Positions 16,435-24,983 of a DNA stretch of 57,335 nucleotides are shown in pieces. The first letter of the stretch is position 1. Each line of letters starts with the position of its first letter. Location: positions 1 to 57,335 of the IMG/VR virus record IMGVR_UViG_3300037852_000033, one strand, 5' to 3'. Under the pieces are notes generated by a model. The model was not told the origin of the DNA, did not search any database, and was given only the letters and a program-made list of their open reading frames with translations. The stretch comes from a virus. A program made the translations under genes and the position numbers.

Positions 16435-16733
16435 CTACGACCAAGGACATCATTCCCGAAGAGACCCTCGAAGGCGCAAGACTGGAGCGAATCGGAAGAG
16501 GCCACTATCGGATTTGGTCATCCTCTCAGCCAGAGGTGGCATACTCCGTGGACGTAACTCACTATGGGGGGCTAGGGAGCTGCACCTGTCCAGACTTTAC
16601 CATGCGACGACTGCCGAGGTGGCGCGGCGTGCGCAAGCCCTATGATAGCTTTCGTTGCCGTCATTTACGCCGGGTTCGCAACCACATTATGGATCAGATC
16701 ATCAAATACATGAAAGACCACAAAGGATTATGA
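16431..16733 (+). CDS. SWIM-type zinc-finger protein
   Basis: A 100-aa protein. CTCPDF near residues 47-52 and CRHL near 78-81 give the CxC...CxH pattern of SWIM zinc domains, which bind DNA or proteins. The spacing between the two halves is normal. The remainder is basic. It is coupled by overlaps to the genes before and after. Confidence 0.7.
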   Translation: MTTTKDIIPEETLEGARLERIGRGHYRIWSSSQPEVAYSVDVTHYGGLGSCTCPDFTMRRLPRWRGVRKPYDSFRCRHLRRVRNHIMDQIIKYMKDHKGL

Positions 16734-17248
16734 AAAACCCACACAGCATCCATCACTACCACCACAACCCTACACCAAAGAAGCCAAGCACCGCCATCAG
16801 GATAGTGCAGCTCATCTTCCTGGCGCTGATCATCCTTTGTGTGGTGGAGGCCATCCGCAACTATCGCGGCATCCACACCCTCATCTCGGGATGGGACGCC
16901 ACCCGCATCCCTCCACCGGAACCAATTCAACGGCCTATAGCGACCCCGGTGCCAACCATCATCTTCCATGAAATACCTAGCACCCCATTCCCCAATGTTC
17001 TGCCAACTCCAACGATTGATGTCCCAACCTTACCGCCAACCCCACCACCAGAACCACCGGCAACCGTGCAGGCCAACGCAGACCTGACACTGAACTGCGG
17101 CGATGGCCATATCGTGATCCACCCCAGTAACGGCTCCATCGAGTTCCAGAACTGCGACCCAGGGATGTCCGCCCAGGAATTCTGGTGGAGCGTGGCCCAA
17201 GCCTTCCCGGCAGCCAGGGAGGCGATGCTGCGCGGAGACCGGCCATGA
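16730..17248 (+). CDS. single-pass membrane protein with Pro-rich linker
   Basis: A 172-aa protein. A His/Pro-rich start is followed by a transmembrane helix (about residues 24-42: [18 protein letters not shown]), a Pro-rich linker (50-115) and a C-terminal domain with two Cys ([15 protein letters not shown]...NC) that could form a disulphide. The design, an anchor on a stalk with a small outer domain, suggests an envelope-facing role such as superinfection exclusion or spanin-like activity. That is inference. Confidence 0.55.
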   Translation: MKNPHSIHHYHHNPTPKKPSTAIRIVQLIFLALIILCVVEAIRNYRGIHTLISGWDATRIPPPEPIQRPIATPVPTIIFHEIPSTPFPNVLPTPTIDVPTLPPTPPPEPPATVQANADLTLNCGDGHIVIHPSNGSIEFQNCDPGMSAQEFWWSVAQAFPAAREAMLRGDRP

Positions 17249-17757
17249 ATGAGTTACATCCATTGAGGCGGGATATATCCGGCATGAGATTCGGAAGGTG
17301 GTCTGTGATATCTCCAATTCCTAAATCAAGGCCGTCTAGATGGAGGTGTGTTTGTGACTGCGGAACACAGAAGGACGTATTAACACTACACCTCGTTCGT
17401 GGAATGACAAAGAGCTGCGGGTGCAGAAGGGCCGACATAGCAAGAAGGAACTTCACCACCCACGGTATGAGTAACTACCCTGAGTTTTCTATATGGGTAG
17501 GAATAAAAAACAGATGCAATAACCCAAATGAACCTGCATATAAGGACTACGGGGGAAGGGGTATTAAGGTATGTAAACGATGGAATTCATTTGAAAACTT
17601 CTACGCGGACATGGGGCCAAGGCCACCCGGAATGACCATCGAAAGGATTGAAAATAATAAAGGATACTCGCCAGAAAACTGTAAATGGGCCACAAGAATG
17701 GAACAGAGACACAATCGCCGCGATTCTATTAAAAACAGGGTTCCGAGCAATGAGTGA
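17245..17757 (+). CDS. HNH homing-type endonuclease
   Basis: A 170-aa protein. [24 protein letters not shown] and TKSCGC form the zinc-bearing N-terminal module common in phage free-standing HNH genes. [30 protein letters not shown] and the final [13 protein letters not shown] complete it. It sits between a membrane gene and the RecU-like gene and overlaps both, a typical place for a homing insertion. Local base use is more A+T-rich than its neighbours, consistent with transfer. Confidence 0.75.
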   Translation: MNELHPLRRDISGMRFGRWSVISPIPKSRPSRWRCVCDCGTQKDVLTLHLVRGMTKSCGCRRADIARRNFTTHGMSNYPEFSIWVGIKNRCNNPNEPAYKDYGGRGIKVCKRWNSFENFYADMGPRPPGMTIERIENNKGYSPENCKWATRMEQRHNRRDSIKNRVPSNE

Positions 17758-18337
17758 TGCTATTACGGGCAGGACCCTGGAACAACTTGTCATCTTCCGG
17801 GCGCAAAAACTTGAGGAGCAGGGAATCCTAACCCTTGGGCGATACGGAACAATGGTAGTGATGATGAACGACGAGCATGGGATTCCTCGCTGGCAGCCAA
17901 AGCCATCCCTACCAGACCTTGAGGGAGTAATTGCTGGCTCTGGCAGACAATTGATCTTGGAACTCAAGGCGTGCAGCCAAGCCTCCTACCCCATCTATGG
18001 GACCGACCGCAAGCGCCCGCGACAGATCGAGCACATGATGAAGCGCGCTAAATTCGGAGCGCTCTGCTACATCATGATCCACTTCAACCAAAGAGACCTG
18101 AAAACAAAATACCAAGGGGCTTTTACTATCGCCATCCCCGTCCATCCAGATCATGATTTTTGGAGGCAGGTAGAGGCCACCGAGATTAAAAATCTAGACC
18201 GCGCCACAGCCATTCTCTACGGAATCACCGTGCCGTGGAATCTCTATTCACCCAGGGCCTCCAAGCTCACGCCAGACCTGCGGGTTTTATTTTCTTCAAA
18301 AAAAGACTTGATACATGCAAGCGTGCAGGCAAATTGA
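17750..18337 (+). CDS. Holliday-junction resolvase-like nuclease, RecU type
   Basis: A 195-aa protein. The nuclease core shows LPDLEGVI at about residues 55-62 and LILELKA at about 68-74, the D...E-x-K pattern of PD-(D/E)xK nucleases. [22 protein letters not shown] follows, as in RecU resolvases. It would cut branched recombination intermediates, which fits the RecT-like gene upstream. ATG 17750 is preferred. The longer frame from 17648 lies inside the HNH gene. Confidence 0.7.
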   Translation: MSDAITGRTLEQLVIFRAQKLEEQGILTLGRYGTMVVMMNDEHGIPRWQPKPSLPDLEGVIAGSGRQLILELKACSQASYPIYGTDRKRPRQIEHMMKRAKFGALCYIMIHFNQRDLKTKYQGAFTIAIPVHPDHDFWRQVEATEIKNLDRATAILYGITVPWNLYSPRASKLTPDLRVLFSSKKDLIHASVQAN

Positions 18338-18372
18338 CTCCGCAAAAGCAAACCACTAAAACAAAAAACCAT

Positions 18373-19245
18373 ATGCAAAATAAACTGGAAGCACACGAAC
18401 TCAGCACCATCTTTCCCGAGGCGTCCCCCGAGGATTACGGATCGATCCGAAAAAACATTCGCCAACACGGCTTCGACGGCAATCAGCCAATCGTCCTCTT
18501 GGATGGTAAAATCCTCGACGGTCGCACCCGCTACAAGGCGGCCAGGGATGAGAAAATCCCGGAAGATGAAATCCCCACCCGCCGCTTCAAAGGAGGCGAC
18601 CCGCTGGAATTCATCTTCACCCACAACCTGGCCCGACGCCACATGACCCCATCCCAAAAGGCCGCCGCCGCCGCCAAGCTGGTGGAGACCATGAAGGAGT
18701 TTGAGAAGGCCGAGAAGGAAGCCGCCAAAGCTAAAAACAAAAAGGTTAAGCGACCTAAGGGCGAGAAAGTCATTAAGGCCGCCAAGATGACCGGGGCCAG
18801 CCCACGCGCCGTGGCCGCCGCTAAGAAGCTCCAAGAACAGGACCCGGAAAAGTTTGCGGAAGTGGCCGCAGGCAAGAAGAGCGTGCGCAAGGCCACCAAG
18901 GAACTGGAATCAAAGAAGAGCGCCGAGGAAAAGAAGACCGCGCTGTTCACCAACGCCACCCTGGCCATCGACCGGGTTTACGGCGAGGGCTCCACCCTCA
19001 AGCTGGCCGAGCACCTCCAAAGCAAGGACATCCTCAAGCTGAGCGAGATTGAGAAGGACGAGCTGCTGCGCATCAAGCCAATGCTCTTCTCGGGCTGGAA
19101 GCTCAAGGAGGCACTTAGCTACAAGTCCACAACCTTGTCCTTCAAGCACAATCTCCAGGCGCTCTGTGATGCCGCCGTGGCTAGCGGGCTGCCGGAGTTC
19201 GTCCTCCACCTTGGCGACTACACCATCACAGTCAAGAAGTCATGA
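18373..19245 (+). CDS. ParB-like nuclease-domain protein
   Basis: A 290-aa protein. Residues 20-90 match a ParB/Srx domain: NQPIVLLDGKILDGRTRYKAA and, later, DPLEFIFTHNLARRHMTPSQ, as in phage and plasmid ParB-like proteins. A Lys/Ala-rich helical region and an HTH-like segment (IKAAKMTGASPRAVAAAKKL) follow. It may bind a centromere-like site or act as a nuclease or regulator. No parA was seen beside it, so partition is not the obvious role. The start follows the leader ACAAAAAACCAT. Confidence 0.7.
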   Translation: MQNKLEAHELSTIFPEASPEDYGSIRKNIRQHGFDGNQPIVLLDGKILDGRTRYKAARDEKIPEDEIPTRRFKGGDPLEFIFTHNLARRHMTPSQKAAAAAKLVETMKEFEKAEKEAAKAKNKKVKRPKGEKVIKAAKMTGASPRAVAAAKKLQEQDPEKFAEVAAGKKSVRKATKELESKKSAEEKKTALFTNATLAIDRVYGEGSTLKLAEHLQSKDILKLSEIEKDELLRIKPMLFSGWKLKEALSYKSTTLSFKHNLQALCDAAVASGLPEFVLHLGDYTITVKKS

Positions 19246-19526
19246 TCCCATCCATCGGCAGGGTTGTTCACTATACGCTTCGTGATAGTGACCTTAAAAC
19301 CATTCAACATAATCGGACGGTATCCGCAACACCCTACAGCATGGGAAACGCAGCGCACGAAGGAGATGTCTTCCCGGCGATGATCGTTCGAGTCTTGGAT
19401 AAACCAGCCAGCGAGTTCTCCGTGGTCCAACTTCAGGTCTTTCTTGATGGCTGTGACCAACTCTGGGTAACCAGCGCAGAACAGGGCACCGGACCCGGAA
19501 AATGGTTTCAACCACCAACGATATGA
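19242..19526 (+). CDS. small phage protein of the replication region
   Basis: A 94-aa beta-rich protein (MIPSIGRVVHYTLRDSDLK...GDVFPAMIVRV...GTGPGKWFQPPT). This layout, with a start on a barrel-like strand and an end on a W-x-P motif, is seen in many phage genomes. The function is unknown. It starts in ATGA overlap with the ParB-like gene. Confidence 0.6.
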   Translation: MIPSIGRVVHYTLRDSDLKTIQHNRTVSATPYSMGNAAHEGDVFPAMIVRVLDKPASEFSVVQLQVFLDGCDQLWVTSAEQGTGPGKWFQPPTI

Positions 19527-19591
19527 ATCCAATCTCTTACGCCATCGGCTCACTGGTCACTATGCTGATCATGCTGATCTACCGCAAATAA
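19523..19591 (+). CDS. 22-residue membrane peptide
   Basis: The peptide (MNPISYAIGSLVTMLIMLIY then RK) is almost all one hydrophobic helix. Its ATG overlaps the previous stop. It is too short for routine gene calls. The overlap and clean membrane pattern are the evidence. Confidence 0.45.
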   Translation: MNPISYAIGSLVTMLIMLIYRK

Positions 19592-19608
19592 CACCAACTA
19601 CAAATCAT

Positions 19609-20244
19609 ATGAAACAAAACCTAACTGACCTCACCATCATCATCGACCGCAGCGGCAGTATGGACTCATGCGCCACTGAAGCCAGCAATGGCATCAACCA
19701 GCTCATCGAGGACCAGAAGAAACAGTCCGGCGAATGTCTGGCAACCCTGGTGCAATTCGACACATCCTACGAATTCGTTCACAAAGGCATCCAAATCGTC
19801 AATGTCCCGAAATACACCCTTGTCCCACGCGGGATGACCGCCCTGTTTGATGCGGTTGGGCGCTCCATCAACGAGGCGGGAGACCGGCTGGCAAAAATGC
19901 GGGAAGAAGACCGCCCCGGACTGGTAGTATTCGTCATCGTGACCGATGGACTGGAGAACTCCTCCCATGAGTTCACGGGCGACCAAATAAGGGCAATGAT
20001 CGAGCGTCAGCAAAAGGACTACAACTGGAAGTTCACCTACCTCGGGGCCAACCAGGACGCCTTCGCCGCCGCCTCCAATATCGGAATCCCCATTGCCGCC
20101 GCCGCCCCATTCAAGCCCGGTAATGTCAAGAAAGCCTACGCCGCCGCTTCCTCTAACGTAAGGCGAATGAGGGAGGCTGTCGCCGTTGGAGCAGTAGCGT
20201 GCAGCTCATACACCGACGAAGAGCGAGACGAAATGGAGAAATAA
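19609..20244 (+). CDS. von Willebrand factor A-domain protein
   Basis: A 211-aa protein. The metal-ion-dependent adhesion site is complete: DRSGSM at residues 13-18, a Thr in the RGMTALFDAV loop and VIVTDGLEN near 108-116. The domain fills the protein, with no signal peptide, so it acts in the cytoplasm. Such proteins bind partners through a metal and occur in phages without a settled role. The leader is A/C-rich. Confidence 0.75.
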   Translation: MKQNLTDLTIIIDRSGSMDSCATEASNGINQLIEDQKKQSGECLATLVQFDTSYEFVHKGIQIVNVPKYTLVPRGMTALFDAVGRSINEAGDRLAKMREEDRPGLVVFVIVTDGLENSSHEFTGDQIRAMIERQQKDYNWKFTYLGANQDAFAAASNIGIPIAAAAPFKPGNVKKAYAAASSNVRRMREAVAVGAVACSSYTDEERDEMEK

Positions 20245-20332
20245 TTTCGGGGTATCTCCTCCTACTTTGTTGATACCATAAACTAAAACAGGATGGGCCA
20301 ATCCCGGCCCTCCGTAAACCACCAGAAAAACC
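20245..20332 (+). other. intergenic region with two hairpins
   Basis: GGTATC (20251) pairs with GATACC (20272-20277), and GGGCC (20295) with GGCCC (20306-20310). No U-run follows either stem, so they are not clear terminators. An A/C-rich leader precedes the next start. Confidence 0.4.
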
Positions 20333-20692
20333 ATGCCACCCTACGACATCATCAGAGCCCTCATCGCGGCGTTCACCTCCGCCGTCAACGCCAACAAAGT
20401 CGACCCAGGAACACTTACTGAGGCCAAGAAGGCCCAAGCCGACCTGCAAGCCAAACTCGATGCCTCCAACGCATCCCTTGCGAAGGACGACGAAGCCATT
20501 GCCGCCTTCGGCAAACCACTGTCACCAGACGAGACGTTCCACCTCAACAGCGTGCTGGCCACCATCCAGGCCGCCCCTGCGGTGAGCGTTCCTCCGCCTC
20601 CGGCCCCTCCCGTGGACGTTCCACCAGTGGACCAAAAGGCCGCCCCTCCCGTGGACGTGGTTGCCACACCAACGGCACCACCCGCCGCCTAA
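20333..20692 (+). CDS. small helical protein with Pro/Ala/Val tail
   Basis: A 119-aa protein. Residues 1-75 are helical with coiled-coil character. The last 40 residues are Pro, Val and Ala repeats (PPVDVPPVDQ, APPVDVV) and probably disordered. This resembles structural or lysis accessory proteins of phages, without a firm family. Confidence 0.5.
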   Translation: MPPYDIIRALIAAFTSAVNANKVDPGTLTEAKKAQADLQAKLDASNASLAKDDEAIAAFGKPLSPDETFHLNSVLATIQAAPAVSVPPPPAPPVDVPPVDQKAAPPVDVVATPTAPPAA

Positions 20693-20751
20693 AACCTTCC
20701 TTGGTTTGGAGCGAGACCGAGCAACCTGCGCAGTGGTGGCTCGCTAATTTC

Positions 20752-21084
20752 ATGAAAGCAGTAGCGTCAATCGGAAAGTTCTTAGCCATGTTGGCTGGAG
20801 CCATGGGGTTGTTCCAACACAGGGGCAACCCCAAAGGTCCAGGTGGCAACCCGGAACCCGCCCGCAACCCCTTCGGTAAGAGCAGTGGAGGCAGTGGCCG
20901 CTTAAGCCGCAAGCGCCCGGAGGTTTTCGGCCACCGGAGACCACTAGGCGTGAGCCGTCATACGCTTTATCGCCAGCCTCCGGGCTATTACTTCCAGCCG
21001 GTCAAGAAAAACCACATCCACTCATACGGCCCAGCCTCACCCACCCTGCAAACACGCAGGCCAAAGCGACCCATCTTCGCGTGA
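20752..21084 (+). CDS. small basic protein with hydrophobic N-terminus
   Basis: A 110-aa protein. Residues 1-20 are hydrophobic (VASIGKFLAMLAGAMGLF) and may be a signal or anchor. The rest is rich in Gly, Pro, Arg and His. A TTG at 20701 is an alternative start. No lysin motif was found. Confidence 0.45.
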   Translation: MKAVASIGKFLAMLAGAMGLFQHRGNPKGPGGNPEPARNPFGKSSGGSGRLSRKRPEVFGHRRPLGVSRHTLYRQPPGYYFQPVKKNHIHSYGPASPTLQTRRPKRPIFA

Positions 21085-21242
21085 AGACCAAGAATGTTCG
21101 TATTGAGCGCCACCCAGCATTTGATGAGCTGCGTAAAAGATACGAATGGAGCGACACTACCAACAAATTTCCAAAGCTTCTCAAGAGCGGTCGTAAAAAT
21201 CCGCTCTTCAAGGTCACAGGATTTATGGTGACAATATCATGA
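21081..21242 (+). CDS. small basic unknown protein
   Basis: A 53-aa frame from a GTG overlapping the previous stop (GTGA), ending in ATGA overlap with the next gene. It is rich in Lys and Arg (RIERHPAFDELRKRYEW...). The two overlaps are the evidence. Confidence 0.55.
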   Translation: MKTKNVRIERHPAFDELRKRYEWSDTTNKFPKLLKSGRKNPLFKVTGFMVTIS

Positions 21243-21442
21243 TCAAGACCCGCCTAACTACCAGCGACATCATCAAACTCAACGCCGCCAGGGGCCTTGA
21301 TATGAATCTGCACGATGGAAACAGACGCCATCAGAACCGCCACGGAACACGCCCATCAGTGACGGACTACAATGCCGCTATTCACCAGGGGGTCTATATC
21401 GGGGATTTTATCTTTCCAATTGGTTGCGAGACTAATCCGTGA
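21239..21442 (+). CDS. small unknown protein
   Basis: 67 aa, overlapping genes at both ends. It has a basic centre (GNRRHQNRHGTRP). Function unknown. Confidence 0.45.
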   Translation: MIKTRLTTSDIIKLNAARGLDMNLHDGNRRHQNRHGTRPSVTDYNAAIHQGVYIGDFIFPIGCETNP

Positions 21443-21912
21443 GAACAATCCCACTCACTCAAGGCAAGGTGGCTCTAGTTGACGATGAGGACTACGACCG
21501 TGTAATGCAATACAAGTGGTGCTTTGGTAAAATTGGATATGCCATGCGAAACATCAGCAAATATGCCAGGCGCGACGGAAAGCATGGCATGCAATATCTC
21601 CATCGCTTCATCATGGGCGAACCACCTGGAATGGAGGTTGACCACCGCGACGAAGACAGACTCAACTGCCAGAAATACAACCTCAGAGTAGCTACACATG
21701 CCCAGAACACACAACATCGAGGCCCGTTAAAAACTAACACTTCAGGCAGAAAAGGAGTTACCAGAAATCACAGAGCAGGAAAATGGGTAGCTCAAATAGA
21801 TGTTAATGGAGTCCACAAGAACCTCGGATATTTCGACGATATTCAATCAGCTCATGCCGCATATTGCATGGCGGCAGAAGAACTTCACGGAGAATTCGCC
21901 AAGACATCGTAA
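21439..21912 (+). CDS. HNH-AP2 homing-type endonuclease, copy 1
   Basis: A 157-aa protein from a GTG overlapping the previous stop. It opens with IPLTQGKVALVDDEDYDRV, then YLHRFIMGEPPGMEVDHRDEDRLNCQKYNLRVAT, the HNH core with His-Arg and Asp-His metal sites. TSGRKGVTRNHRAGKWVAQI and the following YFDDIQSAHAAYCMAA make an AP2-type DNA-binding domain. The gene at 29436 is a clear paralogue. Such free-standing nucleases spread between phage genomes. Confidence 0.85.
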   Translation: MRTIPLTQGKVALVDDEDYDRVMQYKWCFGKIGYAMRNISKYARRDGKHGMQYLHRFIMGEPPGMEVDHRDEDRLNCQKYNLRVATHAQNTQHRGPLKTNTSGRKGVTRNHRAGKWVAQIDVNGVHKNLGYFDDIQSAHAAYCMAAEELHGEFAKTS

Positions 21913-21914
21913 TC

Positions 21915-22514
21915 ATGAAGCACAGCCACTACTACCGCACGTTTGCAGGCCGCAAGCTGGACTTCTATAAGATCGCCGAACTATTTGGCCCATGGCATCC
22001 CGCCCAAGAACATGCCCTCAAGAAGTTAATGTTTGCCGGGGTGCGCGGCAGCAAGAACCTCAAGCAGGACATCCAGGAAGCGGTGGAATCCATCGCCAGG
22101 TGGTATGAAATGCTAGAAGAGGACGAGAATCCGGCAGTAGCTCTTGGAGAGGCTAATGAGAATCAAGACCTCGCCGAGCAAGTCACCGAGCGCGAGCGTG
22201 AGGTCCTAGAAGAGCACAGCACCCAGGATCAACCATCCCCTGAGTTCTCCGAGGACGACCTGGAGGAAATCCGCCAGCAGTCCATCCGCCAGCGCCAGAG
22301 CCAATTCCGCAGCGAGGGCGCTAAAATCCCCGTAAAACGCTCGACCCCCCATATTCGCACTCCTATGCCTCCCAAGCCCACAAAACGCGCCCCAAGGGCC
22401 TCCAGGGCTCCGCAAAAGGCATCCCTGAAGCGCGCCAAACCCCAACAGGACAACCACCGGGGCGACCTCCAGCGCATCCTGGCCCAACGCCGTGCGCAGG
22501 TCTACGATAAATAA
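21915..22514 (+). CDS. unknown protein with acidic centre and basic tail
   Basis: A 199-aa protein. Residues 1-60 are compact (FAGRKLDFYKIAELFGPWHPAQEHALKKL), followed by a Glu-rich helix and a Pro/Lys/Arg-rich tail that looks disordered and nucleic-acid binding. ATG 21915 lies three bases after the HNH stop. It overlaps the next gene by 23 nt. Confidence 0.5.
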   Translation: MKHSHYYRTFAGRKLDFYKIAELFGPWHPAQEHALKKLMFAGVRGSKNLKQDIQEAVESIARWYEMLEEDENPAVALGEANENQDLAEQVTEREREVLEEHSTQDQPSPEFSEDDLEEIRQQSIRQRQSQFRSEGAKIPVKRSTPHIRTPMPPKPTKRAPRASRAPQKASLKRAKPQQDNHRGDLQRILAQRRAQVYDK

Positions 22515-22833
22515 GGCAGGCCCCCGCACCCGCAAGCGGCAGGAGATGAATGCCAAACTCAAGCGGCTCTTCATCGAGCAGGGCTGGCCGCAGGAGTGCG
22601 AGCTAAAACTGCCTGGCTGCCTAAAGAACTGGGCTTTAACCTGGGCGCACTCTCGCCGCAGTAGATACCTTAAGACCGAAGAGGAGTGGATGCACGCCGC
22701 TCTCACGTGTGTTAATTGCCATCAGGCCGTGGACTCAAAACCACATAAAGAGACATTCAAGATAATATCTGACGCGATCAATCGCAGGCCAATGGCACGG
22801 CCAGCCTTGACGATCTGCGATCCTGATGAGTAG
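22492..22833 (+). CDS. HNH-like nuclease
   Basis: A 113-aa protein. CELKLPGCLKNWALTWAHSRRSRYL and, later, ALTCVNCHQAVDS form two Cys pairs around a His, as in small phage HNH proteins. The second half lacks a clean Asn-His pair, so activity is uncertain. Start is GTG 22492 or ATG 22546. A perfect terminator hairpin follows. Confidence 0.6.
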   Translation: MRRSTINKAGPRTRKRQEMNAKLKRLFIEQGWPQECELKLPGCLKNWALTWAHSRRSRYLKTEEEWMHAALTCVNCHQAVDSKPHKETFKIISDAINRRPMARPALTICDPDE

Positions 22834-22853
22834 TTGTGCTGGGGAGCAGTAAA

Positions 22854-22887
22854 GCGCCAGCAGGCTTATCCTTTCACCTGCTGGCGC
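22854..22887. terminator. bidirectional terminator between convergent blocks
   Basis: GCGCCAGCAGG and CCTGCTGGCGC form a perfect 11-bp stem with a 12-base loop. It is flanked by A-rich sequence on the left and AATTA on the right, and lies between the convergent gene ends at 22833 and 22894. Confidence 0.7.
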
Positions 22888-22893
22888 AATTAC

Positions 22894-23322
22894 TTAGATT
22901 TCGACCTTGAATTCCGGTGGCGAATCCAGCGGGCGCTTGAGATCGCCATAGGTTTTATCGCCAACGATTTCCAGTTGATCATCTTCAATGTTCTGGATGA
23001 ACTTGACCAAGTTGAGTAATTGACGCGCCACGAGCTGGCGGGACAGCGTTTGATCCGGCGAGTGCGCCAGCTCATAAACTATCCGTTGCCACCAACACAC
23101 TGGCCGACCGGATAGAGTAATCATCATGGACTTATAGAGTTCATTGGCATTATAAGCCTGACCCGACCAGTTATCACCGAGCGTCTCGGTCATAGCCACT
23201 TGGTCGGCGTCGAAGAGATCGATGTCGTCCACATCCTTCATTCTGTGGCCGCGCATATCCTCCAATTGCTGATCGGTAAAGACACGTTCGTTGTCATCGT
23301 CATCATTCTGTTGTTTGATCAT
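22894..23322 (-). CDS. unknown acidic protein, last gene of the second - strand block
   Basis: A 142-aa protein. The start follows AGAAAGGAAACACC. The long in-frame extension to 23643 overlaps another gene and is not used. Residues 1-50 are acidic. The remainder is helical (WWQRIVYELAHSPDQTLSRQ). No family. Confidence 0.55.
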   Translation of the reverse strand: MIKQQNDDDDNERVFTDQQLEDMRGHRMKDVDDIDLFDADQVAMTETLGDNWSGQAYNANELYKSMMITLSGRPVCWWQRIVYELAHSPDQTLSRQLVARQLLNLVKFIQNIEDDQLEIVGDKTYGDLKRPLDSPPEFKVEI

Positions 23323-23338
23323 GGTGTTTCCTTTCTGG

Positions 23339-23671
23339 TTATAGTTCCCCATTCTCCAGGAGCCTTTGCGACAGCTCCCGACGCAGAATAGGTTCGGCAA
23401 TATCCGCATTACGGCGGAAGATCGCTTGGGCAATCCGGCTCTCGCCATTGCGATAATCCATTCTTTTGACCCCACCCTTGTGCAGGCGGTAGGTGATCTG
23501 GTGCTGACTGAGGTTGGTCCTAGCCATGATCGCCTTATTGGAGAACCCCATGGCCCCCAAGAGGGCCACGGTAAAATCCTCCTCATCATGGAGTAGGTCC
23601 ACCCGCTTTCTGATAGCGGCATGGCGCTGCGGTCGGACAACAATGGCGCGGCTGGCGATATAGGTGGGCAT
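23339..23671 (-). CDS. small helix-turn-helix regulator
   Basis: A 110-aa protein. LLGAMGFSNKAIMARTNLSQHQITYRLHKGGVKRMDY (about residues 37-72) reads as a helix-turn-helix with a basic wing. It may regulate its own block. The gap to the upstream zinc-finger gene is four bases. Confidence 0.6.
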   Translation of the reverse strand: MPTYIASRAIVVRPQRHAAIRKRVDLLHDEEDFTVALLGAMGFSNKAIMARTNLSQHQITYRLHKGGVKRMDYRNGESRIAQAIFRRNADIAEPILRRELSQRLLENGEL

Positions 23672-23675
23672 ATCT

Positions 23676-24119
23676 TTAGGCGCGTTTGGCCATCTCCATA
23701 GCCATGGTCACAGCAACGATATTACACCCGCACTCCGGGCAGAAGCGAACGGCAGGGCGGGCCTCCGGTCGTTTTGCGACGGCTGGACTGGCGGCCACGA
23801 CAGGACTCCTGCGCGACAATCCATGCACCCGGCGCTCATGGGCGCGCATATTCACGTCCTTGTCCGTGGTATAACCACAGCCCGGCTCCGGGCACATCAT
23901 TTCCTTAATTTCCAAGACCGCGCCATTGCCTGACCTGGACCGCTGGGCCTTGGTGACATTACGGGTCCAACTTTTGGCCTTTGGTCCGTGCTTCCTATTC
24001 CAGTGGACCATGATGGCCATCTGGGAATCGGTGGTGAAGGAACAACTCCGACACTTATAGGGCGGGGAGTTGTCATGGGTGAACTTGGCCAGACTGGCCA
24101 GTTGATTGTGCTTTTTCAT
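23676..24119 (-). CDS. protein with two C2H2 zinc fingers
   Basis: A 147-aa protein. Finger 1 at about residues 23-44 reads C-x2-C-x12-H-x4-H (from CRSCSFTT to WNRKH). Finger 2 at about 76-99 reads C-x4-C-x12-H-x4-H (from CPEPGCGYTT to HERRVH). A CPECGC pair near the C-terminus could be a third site. These spacings are the classical C2H2 form, common in eukaryotes and rare in phages. It is probably DNA binding. AAGAAAGGTAAAG precedes the start. Confidence 0.7.
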   Translation of the reverse strand: MKKHNQLASLAKFTHDNSPPYKCRSCSFTTDSQMAIMVHWNRKHGPKAKSWTRNVTKAQRSRSGNGAVLEIKEMMCPEPGCGYTTDKDVNMRAHERRVHGLSRRSPVVAASPAVAKRPEARPAVRFCPECGCNIVAVTMAMEMAKRA

Positions 24120-24312
24120 TTACTTTACCTTTCTTATTGCGCGGCTTTCGCGGCGCGTTTGGTTTTTGGTTTACTGACACTGACATTCGTTTCTTCCTCA
24201 CCGGATTAATCAACGGTTGGATCATCCGGTAGACGTTGAGCACCGCCAGGGACAGCTCATGGAAGGCGTGGATGGTCTTCTCCGCCTGGTCTTGCTTATT
24301 TGTCGATTTCAT
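24073..24312 (-). CDS. small protein with basic tail
   Basis: 79 aa: a helical first half and a Lys/Arg/Asn-rich tail. It overlaps the genes on both sides, and no Shine-Dalgarno is obvious, so coupling is likely. Confidence 0.5.
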   Translation of the reverse strand: MKSTNKQDQAEKTIHAFHELSLAVLNVYRMIQPLINPVRKKRMSVSVNQKPNAPRKPRNKKGKVNEKAQSTGQSGQVHP

Positions 24313-24682
24313 TGCGGATCAGATCAATCATCTGCCTTATAGCTGGCCCATACTCCTCAGTCATTTCCTGACAGAGCTGCTCGTCCATGGCCATATTTGC
24401 CGTGAGATTACACATCTCCACCATGAGATTAGCGAAGACCAGCAGCGAGGCCGCCCCAAAACCCTTGCCGGAAGAGGGGTCGAATTTGTCTGCCTCATAG
24501 GCCATCCTCTGCCAGACGTGGATCGGCAGCTTTTGGAGGACCTCGCTGGCCTCCAGGACGATTTTTACCCCTTGGCAAACAAAGATCGCCTTCTTACTGT
24601 AATCACCCAGTTGTTTGGTGAGTTCCACTTGCTGTGGAGTTTGGAGATCGAGGTCTCCGGCATTTTTCATTTTCTTATACAT
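24296..24682 (-). CDS. helical unknown protein
   Basis: A 128-aa, nearly all-helical protein with amphipathic stretches (GFGAASLLVFANLMVEMCNL). AGAAAGGACC precedes the start. No family recognised. Confidence 0.55.
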   Translation of the reverse strand: MYKKMKNAGDLDLQTPQQVELTKQLGDYSKKAIFVCQGVKIVLEASEVLQKLPIHVWQRMAYEADKFDPSSGKGFGAASLLVFANLMVEMCNLTANMAMDEQLCQEMTEEYGPAIRQMIDLIRNEIDK

Positions 24683-24983
24683 GGTTCATTGGTCCTTTCT
24701 GATTGTGGTTGTTTTTACCGTTCTTTCTGATGTTACGGGCGATGGTCGCCACCCCGCTGGCATGGACATATAGCCCCACCGACTCAAACAAGACCTTGAG
24801 CACAAAATGCTCACTGGCCTCCATAATGGCCACCCCGCTAAAGGTGGTCACCACCCCTATAAAGAGCCGGGTGATCCGGCGAGGATGGGGAGCGTTGGTC
24901 CTGCGGTGCAGGTGGTCAGAGATCGCATGCACCGGCCTAATGATGAAGTAGATGCCCTTGGCGATTTTAGTAGGTCGCTTCAT
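24675..24983 (-). CDS. small membrane-associated protein
   Basis: 102 aa with two hydrophobic stretches (ITRLFIGVVTTFSGVAIM and FESVGLYVHASGVATIA) between basic regions. The ATG at 24983 lies within the previous gene's end. The in-frame extension to 25031 is less likely. Confidence 0.5.
   Translation of the reverse strand: MKRPTKIAKGIYFIIRPVHAISDHLHRRTNAPHPRRITRLFIGVVTTFSGVAIMEASEHFVLKVLFESVGLYVHASGVATIARNIRKNGKNNHNQKGPMNHV

Noticed and set aside
23323-23643. N-terminal extension of the gene at 22894
   Set aside because: It overlaps the HTH gene out of frame, and the GAAAGGA site fixes the start at 23322.
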